A stretch of 64,000 nucleotides of DNA from positions 1,612,001 to 1,676,000 of the forward strand of contig CM049989.1 of assembly GCA_016630955.3 (NCBI GenBank). The letters are read 5' to 3'. The notes under the pieces were generated by a model. It was given only the letters and a program-made list of their open reading frames with translations, was not told the origin of the DNA and ran no database searches. Numbering within the stretch: the stretch's first letter is position 1; the number at the start of each line of letters is the position of its first letter. The translations under genes and the position numbers were made by a program. This document shows positions 44,918-54,538 of the stretch, piece by piece. Source of the DNA: Didymella arachidicola. Taxonomy: Eukaryota; Ascomycota; Dothideomycetes; Pleosporales; Didymellaceae.

Positions 44918-47492
44918 TCAGTTCTTGTACCGTGCTCCAGACGGCTTGATAAAAAGCCAGTCATAGATCCCTTGATGAAGGCACGATTTGTTCGTAAGCG
45001 ATGCACCTGTCGGTTCTGCAGGCTTGTCATCTACCAGGCAGTTGTCGAGCAGCCATTGCGCCCACCGAACGGCGTGCCGGAGAACGTTAACAGCATCTTG
45101 AGGTTTGTCTGATACGAACGACCAGAAGCGCTCATCGAAACGTTTCAGAATTTCAAGCTTGCCTTTGACGGACATCGCAACATCTATCTCTGGGTAGGTG
45201 AGCTCTCTGTTTTCAAGCACGTATATGTTGGAAGCAACTGGGTCCAGCCGCTTGCGCAAACAGCTGACCAGATGCTTCGCGGTCCACTCTTGAGCTTTTT
45301 CGAGATCGTATCCCTCCCCTTCAACAAAGTATAGATCGATCTCGTCTACCACGGTGAGTTGAGCCTTCTGAGTGGGATTCGAGATCGCATTGTTCCACGA
45401 AGCGATGAGCCGCGAGTATTCAGTCTGTGTAGCGGCTTCATTGATGTCTATTCTCGTGCGCTGTCTTTTCGGAGAGTATGTTTTGCCTATGTCAAATTTA
45501 GCAGGTCTTTCCGACTCAAGAGAAGGAAACACCTGTAAATGCTCGACAATGTCTCGTTTTCGCTTGCTCCGTACCTCGCTGCTATGCGCCAAGTCGTGCT
45601 TTCGCAATTCGCGATAGATATCTGTGCGTAACGTATCTAGATCAGGCCGGAGTGCAGGATTGTGCCGAAGCATTCGCTGCACCAGATCGTAAAGCTCCTG
45701 GCTGCAGCAATCAGAAAACTTTTGGTTCCAGTCAAGAAGAGAACTTTCCTGGGTGTTATTTTGCAAATTAGGCCAATCATCCATGTTGCGCAAAGTAACC
45801 TCGTGAAGGTCTTGCCTGTGCGCAAAGATCATGTGGTGAGCAATCTTACCAAGGCCCCAAATATCCGCCTTCTCGGTGACTGGCCACTGGTGAGGCGCGT
45901 AATTAGGATCGATTCGGCAGTCTTTGCCATAGCCAATCAGGTTTGTCAAATATTGCTCCTGAAATCTTGTTAGTAAGAGAAGTCGAAAGCATACCAGGAC
46001 ACTTACTGGAGGTTGCCAGCCATCTGTTCCAGCAAACCTTGGGCCATCTGGACTAGTCAGTCGATTCTGAAAGTCATGATCGTTAATGCAAGAGAGATTA
46101 AAATCGCCCAGGACTGGTTTAGGGTACGACGGATATTCTGGGTTCTCCTTCAAAAGCATGACATTATCGGGTTTGATATCGAGATGGAGAATCGGCATCC
46201 ATGGCTCAAAAGGCAGTTCCTGGTAGCCCGCCGAATGGGGAATTTCAGCTTGCTGCTCGCAGGACCTTGGGCAGTGCCCGTCATGAAGGGCGCTCAAAGC
46301 TTCCGTCAGCTCGTGCAGCGTATACCAAATGTAGTGTTCGTTGATCTTCCTGTAGCAACGTTAGCAAGCTCACTAGGAAGCACAGAGAGGAACTCACTTC
46401 GACTTCGTCCTGTGATCTTCAATCAGTTTCTCAAGATGGTCATAATCAGCAAAATCCTGGTAGATGAATGCTGTCGACCGGGTTATCTGGGTGCCATTTT
46501 CAGTACGTGTCAAATGCCGGGAGCCGGTCCCTTTGCATTGCAATAAGTGGCTACACCGAGTTCTGGCGATGAGGTGGTTCATCTGAACTTCACGAGTTAC
46601 TTCCTCTTTTCCTAGGTCCGACTCTTCCAAACACTTGACAGCCAGTTGCTTTGCTTCTTGTTAGTGTTTTAGTCAGGCGCTTTCAGTTGCAACATACCTC
46701 TTCTATGATCCCGTCATTAGGGCGTACGAATCTGTATAAGGACTTGCTGACAAGACCGTCTTCTTTTGGTTCCTTTTGATAATCAACACTAGCAAATTGC
46801 CACGGTGCGTTGAGCTGCTCTTGGATATAGCGCACTTGACCCCATGTGGGTGACAGCGGGTAGTCCAATCCATCATGACTATTGGCGAATCTTGGAGATA
46901 GCTCGGCCAGTGGGCTTCCTGGTGGCAGAGACGTCGCCTGTTCAAGCTGTGGTTCACTTTGAACAGGGGGTGGAGGTGCTGCCTGAGCAACGAGCGGAGC
47001 TATCGCTTGAGGAGCAACTAACCGAGCACGTAGACGCTTGAGAAGTCGACCACTGCGCTCCCACTCACTCACAATAGACTGGCCACCTCTTAATGCTGGA
47101 CCTGGGTGACGTTAGCACTCTGATGTCTTGAAATCTGGGTGTCATACTATTGTCCGCTCGCAAACGATGAATCATCTCAACAAATCTTCTTCTCTTTAAA
47201 TTAGTGCCGAGCTCATCAAAGCACCTCTGGTCGACATTATCCAGACTACAGTATGTCGTTTGACCATTGCGGTCGACGATATCAGGATGCGCGGGTAGAG
47301 CCATGGTGATGAAGCGTGATATGGAATCAAGAAATTTCTGCCTCCTCCCTGACACCGAGCATTCCCAGCGAACTTGTAGGCGTTCAGCTTCAAACAAACA
47401 AAGCCGGAGAGGGACTCCATTGCTTACAAAGTCTCTTTGTCTGCGCAAAGTTTCACGTCAGGGCCTTTGTGGAGTCGCCGTCGAAAGCCCAT
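44918..47492 (-). CDS. Divergent fungal protein kinase
   Basis: I read six exons: 47492-47428, 47344-47148, 47101-46698, 46648-46398, 46349-46007 and 45958-44918, which join in frame to 766 residues. The N-terminal ~220 residues (RFITMALPAHPDIVDRNGQT, GGQSIVSEWERSGRLLKRLR) resemble no domain I know. The kinase domain follows: ATP-site lysine in QLAVKCLEES, catalytic loop LHLDIKPDNVML and magnesium loop LGDFNLS, then FAGTDGWQPPEQY and EKADIWGLGKI. Catalytic Lys and both Asp are present, but HRD is HLD and DFG is DFN. The C-terminal ~250 residues contain a nuclear-looking SKRKRD and an unrecognised globular region. The class is probably the fungus-specific unclassified kinases; activity is likely but not certain. 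The first two exons are the weakest part of the model. Confidence 0.7.
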
Positions 47493-48653
47493 TGTCTCGA
47501 GTCTCAAAGACGCACAGTCAGACGTTCTTATCGAACGGCATATTTGGGTCCAGCATCCCGATATATGGTATGATTATTGAATTGGTCCATTGATGCCATT
47601 GTTTCGCTGTACATCTTCTTGCAGGATTGTGCTCTTTGGTCTTGGCTCCGTTGCAAGTATCTTCATGAAGCAATGAGATGTCGCCATCTTTCCAAGAGCA
47701 GTGGATGAATGATGCTTTTTCATGAACTTTGGAGCACCGCGATCGAGGACGCGAATCGTGGCTACCGCGACGGTGCTACTCAAAACGCCTCCGCATATTG
47801 CAGCACATGATCGCGCGAGGAGTCGCAGTCCCACAGGAACATTGCATGCTTGTGAAGAAAGTGCAAAGTGCCATAGTGCTCACCTTATCGTGAAAGCTAT
47901 CGTGAAAGCTATCCTGACATTCAGCTACAACTTTGCAGTGACACGAGAGGCACGTCAAGAACGCATTCGCGCTAGGCGCACCTGCATGAGTTATCAGTCC
48001 CCGTCTTCAATCCTGCTTTCCTGCACAAGCCATCTCGTCTGCACTGATTTGCAACACATTGCATCCTTCGATCGTAAGGTTGATCATCGTGTCACGACGG
48101 CAGTCTTTCCATCTGCCTTCCCTAAACAGATGGCGCATCACCGTAACACCGCAAAGCCTAAACCACATGTGGAAGGTCGATTCCTGACCCCGCGCTCTTC
48201 CACTCAATAGCGATCCAGGATGCTCCGATTCACCGCAACTCGAAACACATCCACGCCGACGCGTGACCAGTCAGGAAGCTACGATGCTTGATCAGTCTTA
48301 TCCAGTTCAAGCTCATGCCTGTTCCGGGGCTCCTCCAGGCCACGCCACGGTACATCCCGGTCGATCACAGCCGTCCTGCAGTAATAGCCTTCTGGATCCA
48401 GCCTTATCATGGGACAATATATTAAAGTCGTGCAATACCAAGACAACGGGCTGCTGAACTTCCTGGCGGAGGCTTGGTGCCGGCGGCCCTCCAGTCAAGT
48501 ATGGCAGGTGCGATATAACCACTATAGTCGACTTGTGAAACTGGGCACAATGGAGAAGGTAGTTGTGATCTGCGACTCATATAAAGCAGGCCATGGAACA
48601 ACCATCACAGTCCTCACCAGCTACATTCTTAAGCAGCTCGGACACTCTTCATC
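47493..48653. other. Divergent intergenic region (kinase / carboxypeptidase)
   Basis: Nearly 1.2 kb with no convincing gene; the longest frame (47722-48210, +) has no coding character. A direct repeat ATCGTGAAAGCT occurs twice near 47888-47911. A TATAAA box lies at 48580-48585. Confidence 0.5.
48580..48585 (+). promoter_or_regulatory. TATA box of the carboxypeptidase gene
   Basis: TATAAA 69 bp upstream of the ATG at 48654, in a CATATAAAGC context, a normal distance for a strongly regulated fungal secreted enzyme. Confidence 0.55.
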
Positions 48654-49969
48654 ATGAAGTTCCTCGGCATCACCCTCGCCTCTCTGGGCCTCGCCTCTGC
48701 CGCCTCGGTTTCGAACAAGCAGAAAGTCAGCTACGATGACTGGAAGGTCTTTCGCATCAATGGACCGTCTAACACTGCCAAATTCCAGGAGGTAGCGAAG
48801 AGACTCCAGCTCGATGTTTGGAAAGGCAAGCCGTCTTCTGGCGATGTTGTAGACGTGTCGGTCGCGCCTGAGCAGCTCTCTGCGTTTGAAGATGCTACCA
48901 AAGACTTCGAGACCAAGATTATGCACGAGAATTTGGGCGCATCAATTTCTGACGAGAACACTTTCTCTGTCTATGCTGGTGAGTACTTTGAGGGTCTCTC
49001 AAGACAAGCGTCACTGATAGTGTTCAAGCGGGAGCCGCTCCCAATGCGACCTGGTTCAACTCGTACCACCCCCTCGCTGATCACTACCAGTGGATCACCG
49101 ATCTCGCTACTGCTTATCCCTCGAACGCTGAGGTGATATCCGCCGGCAAATCAGTTGAAGGACGCGACATCAAGGGAATCCATATCTGGGGCAGCGGAGG
49201 CAAGGGTTCCCAGAAGGCCGTTGTTTGGCACAGTACTGTGCACGCTCGTGAATGGATCACCACCATGGTCAACGAATACGCTGCATACCAGCTGCTGACA
49301 TCCACTGATGCCACAACCGCCGCATTCAAGAACAAGTACGACTTCTACATCTTCCCCGTCGTCAACCCTGATGGCTTCTACTTCACCCAGAACAGCAACC
49401 GCCTGTGGCGCAAGAACAGGCAAAGCACTCCATCTGCAAGCTGCGTCGGTCGCGATATCAACAGGAATTGGGCACATAAGTCTTGGGGACAAGCTCAGGG
49501 TGCCAGCACATCCCCATGTGACGAGGACTACAAGGGCCCCTCCGCCGGCGACGGTGTTGAGACCAAGGCGCTGAAGGCTCAGCTCGACAGCCTCGCTGCA
49601 GGCAAGGGTATTCAGCTGTACATGGACGTCCACTCGTACTCCCAGCTCTGGATGTACCCTTACGGCTACACCTGCAACGGCGCCGTTCCAAATTCTGCCT
49701 CGTACGCAAGCTTGACCAAGGGCGCCATTGCTGCTGTCAAGGCTGTCCACGGCACTACCTTCACTGGCGGTCCTATCTGCAACACCATCTACCAAGTCAG
49801 TGGCGACAGTGTTGACTACGCACTTGAGAATGCTGGTGCCAAGTACTCCATGACTGTCGAGCTTCGCGACACTGGTAACTACGGCTTTGTTCTGCCTGCC
49901 AACCAAATCCTGCCCAGTGGCGAGGAAATGTGGGCTGGTCTTGCTTACCTCCTCAAGAACATGACTTAA
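48654..49969 (+). CDS. Secreted M14 metallocarboxypeptidase A
   Basis: Zinc exopeptidase secreted as a zymogen. Exons 48654-48978 and 49029-49969 join to 421 residues, the usual length. The signal peptide is MKFLGITLASLGLASAAS. The propeptide runs to about residue 110 (DDWKVFRINGPSNTAKFQEV). The catalytic domain has the zinc ligands in STVHAREWITT (His-x-x-Glu) and DVHSYSQLWMYPYGY, the substrate-carboxylate Arg in CVGRDINRNW, and the catalytic Glu in MTVELRDTGNYGFVLPANQI. All catalytic residues are intact. It probably acts in extracellular nutrient acquisition. It stands just before the cluster of small secreted cysteine-rich proteins. Confidence 0.94.
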
Positions 49970-50245
49970 GCATGTGAAAGCGGGTGCGTCACAATCTGTA
50001 CATGTTGGGCATCCCGTCATTAGACACGTTTATTGATAGTCTAGTAAATACCTGCGTCCATCAGTGCCACGACATGTGTTTCTCTCCATTTCCTGATCAC
50101 ATGCGTTCAAGACTTGCTGAAATATGTGGTCGAGGCCAACTTTGAGCTTGCCAATCACATCCGTCAAGCAGGTGTGTCCTTGTTCCCAGCCGTGAACGAA
50201 TGCTTGGATCCATCCTCGGCCGTCAGTCGACTTCCAAGGAACCCT

Positions 50246-50702
50246 CTACACGCAGTAGTAAGACCTCGCGCCTTTCGCGTCGAACGAGCCAGCGCCCTTA
50301 CCACCCCAATAGGTGATGTCGCCCTGGCAGTCGTCGTCCCTGTGATCATGTTAGCGGGTGCCGCGCACATATCAAACCCACTGCGATTACATACTTGAAC
50401 ATGACGCAAAGTCCGCAGTCATGGTTAATGCTAGGACCGTAGTTCTCGCCCTCGGGTAGGGTGCTGCACTTGTTCCAGGGCTCCGAGGTGCGCAAGTGGA
50501 CCAGACGACCGGTGCCGGTCAGAACAGCCTTACCGCAGTAGTTGCCCGGAGGAGACGAGGCAGGGGCAGGGAATGTGGGGGCGACGTCGTGAACCGGCGT
50601 GTTGGGGGCGACGTCGTGAACCGGCGTGGTGGGATCGACGGGTACGGCCATGGTGGTGAGGGTGAAGCCGGTAAGGGCGAGAGCTGTGTTGAAGAACTTC
50701 AT
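50246..50702 (-). CDS. Small secreted cysteine-rich protein 1 (tandem family)
   Basis: 133 residues, exons 50702-50395 and 50339-50246. The signal peptide MKFFNTALALTGFTLTTMAV is followed by a Pro-rich spacer with two copies of TPVHDVAP and then a cysteine-rich domain with GNYCGK, NKCSTLPEG, DCGLCVMFK, DDDCQGDITYW and ARSYYCV. The intron lies in phase 2 inside the FK codon pair, as in the three following genes. It has six cysteines and lacks two that the other members share. I do not recognise a named family; it is best called a candidate apoplastic or effector-like protein, with function unknown. Confidence 0.8.
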
Positions 50703-51252
50703 GTTGATGGTGTAGTACAAGCTTTGGGAGGGTCTCGAAGGTGATCGGTAAGATTCTGTAGTTGAAAGGGTGTTGCGAGTGTGGAAGAGGAAGAGTCCCG
50801 GTGAGTGGATTTCATGTGGGTGGGAGAACGCTCATGCGGGCGGTGAAAGTACACCACGGCTGCGCTTTCGTTTGTCCAATGACACGACTTCATTTGACTT
50901 TTCACCAATCAATGGGGAGACTGGGCATCAGTGCACTCTTCGATTCTTGCATGCTGTGGCCCAGTGTTCATCTTCAAGCTTTGTTGACTATGTCTTAGAG
51001 CAATGCTTGTGGAATGACAAAGAGCGAAACGGTCTCACCACTTCACAGACAGTCAACGAATGGTACCTATAGTATTATACCCTTCATTAATGGTCCGTAA
51101 GACCAGTCCTTCAGGCCGTGTGCTGCACCGCTTGTGTACAACGGGGTTTTATAGTATCGACAATTGACTGGAGATCCAACTATCAATTTGCAGTCCAGCA
51201 CGCGAGCAATGCCCACACCCTGTCCCTCGACTCTCGACAAGCCATCCACTGC
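50703..51252. other. Intergenic spacer between cysteine-rich genes 1 and 2
   Basis: No gene is seen. It contains the promoter of gene 1, on the minus strand, and the 3' flank of gene 2. Confidence 0.5.
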
Positions 51253-51648
51253 TTACATGCAGAAGTAGCTACGAGCACCCTGTCCACCGAACTTTGGACC
51301 TGGGCCACCCCACCAGAGAACCTCACCGTCGCAATCGACGTCCCTGCGAAAAGTCAGCGCAGTCAGTGTGCGACCTTGATCCACGTACTTGAAGATCATG
51401 CAGAGGTCGCAATGGTCGTTGATGCATGAGTTGAGGCGGACCGCCTTGTTGAAGGTAGTGCACTTGTAGGCTTTGCCTTTGTCATGGACGGTGGAGCGGC
51501 GCAGAGGGATCTGGGCACTGCCGCCGATGTTGCCGCTGGGGAAGGTGTCGCAAACGCCGCAGCTGCCCTCGACGAGAGCAGCAGAATGAACGGCGACGTT
51601 GAAGAAGGTGAGGCCGGCGATGGCGAGAATGACAGAAGGAATCTGCAT
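51253..51648 (-). CDS. Small secreted cysteine-rich protein 2 (tandem family)
   Basis: 116 residues, exons 51648-51389 and 51343-51253. Signal peptide MQIPSVILAIAGLTFFNVAV, then a domain with eight cysteines: SCGVCDTF, YKCTTF, SCINDHCDLCMIFK, VDCDGEVLWW and ARSYFCM. The 45-nt intron is in phase 2 in the same FK site as its neighbours and happens to be open, so retention would yield a 131-residue form with 15 extra residues. It is most like protein 1 at the C-terminus (WGG...GARSY-C). Confidence 0.8.
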   Translation of the reverse strand: MQIPSVILAIAGLTFFNVAVHSAALVEGSCGVCDTFPSGNIGGSAQIPLRRSTVHDKGKAYKCTTFNKAVRLNSCINDHCDLCMIFKYVDQGRTLTALTFRRDVDCDGEVLWWGGPGPKFGGQGARSYFCM

Positions 51649-51871
51649 CTTGCGATTACGCTGCAGGAAGGCAGATCTTGTTGTGCTGTGAAGCGGGAGA
51701 AAGCTGGCTGTGAAAAAGTGTTTGGTGGTGGAAGGAAGGTGGAATGGATTCGTGGACGCGAAATAGAGTCAAGTGAAAGCGAGATTGCACTGATATGACG
51801 AAATAACAATCGTTTGCTTCACCGTGAGCCAATTTCGCTAGCTTCGGTAAGCTCACCTGATTTGATTGGAG

Positions 51872-52288
51872 CTACTCAGTTGTGCAAGAGTAGCTATAAC
51901 ACGGCTTTCCTTCGGACGCAGCTGAGCCTTTCTTATTGTATCTGATGTCCATGTTCTTACAGTGCTCGTCCCTGGGGCATATTAGTATCCAATCCGCGCG
52001 ACCTTTGTTCATAGCAGCTTGGGATCCAACGCACTTGAAGAACATACAGAGGTCGCAGTTATCGTTGCGACATTTACCAGGACCCCAGCCCCATCCTGGG
52101 ACGAACTTGTTGCACTTTCCTGGATTGCTTCTGAACACCATGTCCGAGCCGCCATAGAGGAAGTTTTGGTCGTATAGGCATTTGCCGCATTCTACACCAG
52201 CTCTGCCTGATGCGGCGGGGACGGCTGACACAGAGACAATGAGAAGAGCGAGCGTGCTTGCGAGATGCGTCTTGAAGATATTGATCAT
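51872..52288 (-). CDS. Small secreted cysteine-rich protein 3 (tandem family)
   Basis: 117 residues, exons 52288-52035 and 51971-51872. Signal peptide MINIFKTHLASTLALLIVSV, then ECGKCLYDQN, KCNKFVPG, KCRNDNCDLCMFFK, HCKNMDIRYN and PCYSYSCTTE: nine cysteines, one more than the core eight. The 63-nt intron is in phase 2 at the family FK site and is also open, so an unspliced form would add 21 residues. The C-terminus (CKNMDIRYN...CYSYSC) pairs it with protein 4. Confidence 0.8.
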   Translation of the reverse strand: MINIFKTHLASTLALLIVSVSAVPAASGRAGVECGKCLYDQNFLYGGSDMVFRSNPGKCNKFVPGWGWGPGKCRNDNCDLCMFFKCVGSQAAMNKGRADWILICPRDEHCKNMDIRYNKKGSAASEGKPCYSYSCTTE

Positions 52289-52607
52289 GTCTGTTGTATG
52301 TGAGTAATAAGGTGAGAAGATGGGGTGAGGGCATATACATAAGGTCCGGCACTGTCCCATGGTACACAGCACAGTCACCAACGAGCAAGATGGTACAGCA
52401 TTGAATGTCTATTCATGACTGATTTCTTTCAAGACAGTGTAAGTGACTCGGCCACGACAATACCCGAGTACCTCTAGCTTCGTTCCTCTAGCTTCATTCC
52501 TCGATCATTTACACGAGCCGCTGCTGCAAACGTGTCTTTGCCTGAGTTGTTTCTAGCTTTGTGCTTGACATGGTGACCAATTCAACGCTCTCCAGGCGCG
52601 TTTCTCA
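52289..52607. other. Intergenic spacer between cysteine-rich genes 3 and 4
   Basis: No gene is seen. It holds the promoter of gene 3 on the minus strand, including an AT-rich TATGTATATG stretch near 52332, and the 3' flank of gene 4. Confidence 0.45.
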
Positions 52608-53013
52608 CTAGTTGTCGCAGGAGTAGCTGTTATACTTGTACGCCGAGAAGTACGCCGAGGCAGGACCCGTCCAGGAGAAGTCCATGTCCTTGCAGTTGCT
52701 ATTCCTACACTATATCAGCAACGAGTGCACAGCCTTCATCCATGGGAACCACTTACTTGAAGAACATGCAGATGCGGCAATTGAGGTTGACGCAGGTACC
52801 AACGGACCAGCCGCCAAACTTGTTGAAGGCCTTGCAGTTGGGGGAGTTGGAGACGAGATCTTGTCCTACTCCCCCGAAGTTACAGTATCCGCAGAAATCA
52901 CTGGCTTCGTGTTGAGGAGCAGTATTGGTTACGTTGTTGGGGTGGTCTTGAGGTGTGGAACTGGCAAAGACGATGATACCCGCGAGAGCGAGGATGGTCG
53001 TGAGGTACTTCAT
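52608..53013 (-). CDS. Small secreted cysteine-rich protein 4 (tandem family)
   Basis: 117 residues, exons 53013-52757 and 52704-52608; only the first exon shows in a simple ORF scan. Signal peptide MKYLTTILALAGIIVFASST, then FCGYCNFGG, NCKAFNKFGG, TCVNLNCRICMFFK, and in the second exon NCKDMDFSW and YNSYSC: eight cysteines. The intron is in phase 2 at the FK site. It is closest to protein 3. Confidence 0.8.
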
Positions 53014-53462
53014 CGTGGCGTTGATGTTCTAGTTGTTATTGATCGGGCGTGACGTCTATTGGGTAATTTTGAGCGAATGAGGGGGAAATATCGTGTATTT
53101 ATTGCGAGAAGCAGCATACTAGTGCGAGAAGGAGCAAGTAAAAGAACAAGGTGTGTCGAGAGGTGGTGAGCGAGCAAACGGTTCATGATGAGCAGGCGGT
53201 GTACTGTCGCGGCACGATTGCAATGGATCTAAATGGTATTTTAGTGACAGGTGATGATTGTAAGTATTGGAAGCATAGGTGAAAGAACTATTGGTTTCGA
53301 GTTGCCATTGGAACTTCACCAAGGTGTACGAGTGCTCTGACCAAAAAGAAAGGTGTCTTTCCCATTTCCATCCTCCGGGTATACGTTCCGTCGTCTAACT
53401 TCTATGGTTGAAGATCGAAAGTCTGCGGAGGTGCAGCGGTGCGTGCTTATAGTGAGCCCTGC
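53014..53462. other. Intergenic region; no gene seen
   Basis: The stretch should hold the promoter of cysteine-rich gene 4 (minus strand) and the 3' UTR of the fifth secreted gene. No coding frame is supported. Confidence 0.45.
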
Positions 53463-54111
53463 TCAAGAGCAAGGCCACTTGCAGAAGCGACCACACGAGA
53501 CAGTGGGATGACGCCAATCGCCGGTAGTGAGGTTCACGTGGCAGGTGTGCTGGTTGCAGTGAAGATCACAGGCTTTGCCCCGCCAGTCGCACTGCTGTGG
53601 TTCGTGTCAGTATACAACTTCACCAAGAAGCTCCGTGCCTACTTACAGTCGCCTGGCAGTGATCGTTGTAGCGAATGCAAGGCGAGCAGATGTTGTAGTA
53701 CGGACCATCACCTGCAGTCTCGGCCTTGATGGTATCGTTGGTCTGTAGGATTTAGTATGAGGTCTTTGGCCGAGTGACGGAGTCATACCTTGTTATCGAG
53801 AGAAGCGGTGGAATCTGAGGCAGCCTTCTCCTTGACATCGGCAGCGACCAGGGTACCAGGTATTTTGAAGCCAGTGACTACGTTCTCCGGGGTGCAGATA
53901 GGGACTGGGTCAGTGACACAGGACTCGTCGGCATCGTACGGAGTGAGGATGTCCCAGCGACCCCTCCTGCAGGCATAAACACCACCGCCAGGGTTGTCTC
54001 CGCCGCACTGGAGGCACTCTTCCTCCACTCGGGGAGGTCGCGGCCGCCGGATCCGGCGAGGGCGGTTACGAGAAGGCTCATGAGAGCGAGCGCGACGACG
54101 AAGAGCTTCAT
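53463..54111 (-). pseudogene. Cysteine-rich secreted protein gene with a frame break after the signal peptide
   Basis: Exons 54111-53789, 53742-53647 and 53594-53463 splice cleanly at their two introns. The start MKLFVVALALMSLLVTALAG is a typical signal peptide, but the cysteine-rich body (EECLQCGGDNPGGGVYACRR, then CSPCIRYNDHC and, in the last exon, CDWRGKACDLHCNQHTCHV) lies in a different reading frame from the signal peptide. The switch falls between about 54060 and 54020. A 47-nt intron (GTAACC to TGGAG) would reconcile the frames but lacks a branch site and would cut the signal peptide short, so a one- or two-base indel, real or from assembly, is more likely. I do not recognise the family; it differs from the tandem four but shares a C-x2-C plus NDHC pattern. 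A TATATAAG box lies 82 bp upstream (54193-54200). Confidence 0.6.
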
Positions 54112-54538
54112 GATCGAGAAAGATGGCATTGGAGCAGGTGATCAAGCGTTGAGTAGAGAAGAAGTGACAGCGGAATCGAAAGAAGTAACGTACTTATATA
54201 GATAGAGGAGGAGGCTAGCGGCGCAGTGGGCAGCCGATACCGGGTTGTGGGCTTGCCTTCACTTTGAATCTCTCAAGAACTTGGCGCGAGGAGGAAGACG
54301 CACGCACGAGAAGGTATGTGCAGCCTCTGACATAAGTATAACAGACACACGGTAGATGTGCAGATCCAAGCAAGCTATATGGTGTCAGCTGGACGTATCT
54401 AATCGTGAGCCTCCAGTGGCAAAGGGCACAAGGCAGAGAAGTTTGTGTCAAGATGGTCACAACCGGAAGCACAGTCATCAGAAACGGTAAAATGTCAGGA
54501 AATGTGTCTCTCATTACTTTTATAATATTTGCCTTTGC
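54112..54538. other. Intergenic region; no gene seen
   Basis: It contains the promoter of the fifth secreted gene and the 3' flank of the L-domain gene. Confidence 0.45.
54193..54200 (-). promoter_or_regulatory. TATA box of the fifth secreted-protein gene
   Basis: TATATAAG on the minus strand, about 82 bp upstream of the ATG at 54111, an ordinary position for a core promoter. Confidence 0.5.

Noticed and set aside
47722..48210. 162-codon plus-strand frame in the kinase/carboxypeptidase spacer
   Set aside because: Codon use is not coding-like, there is no recognised motif, and it overlaps repeats.
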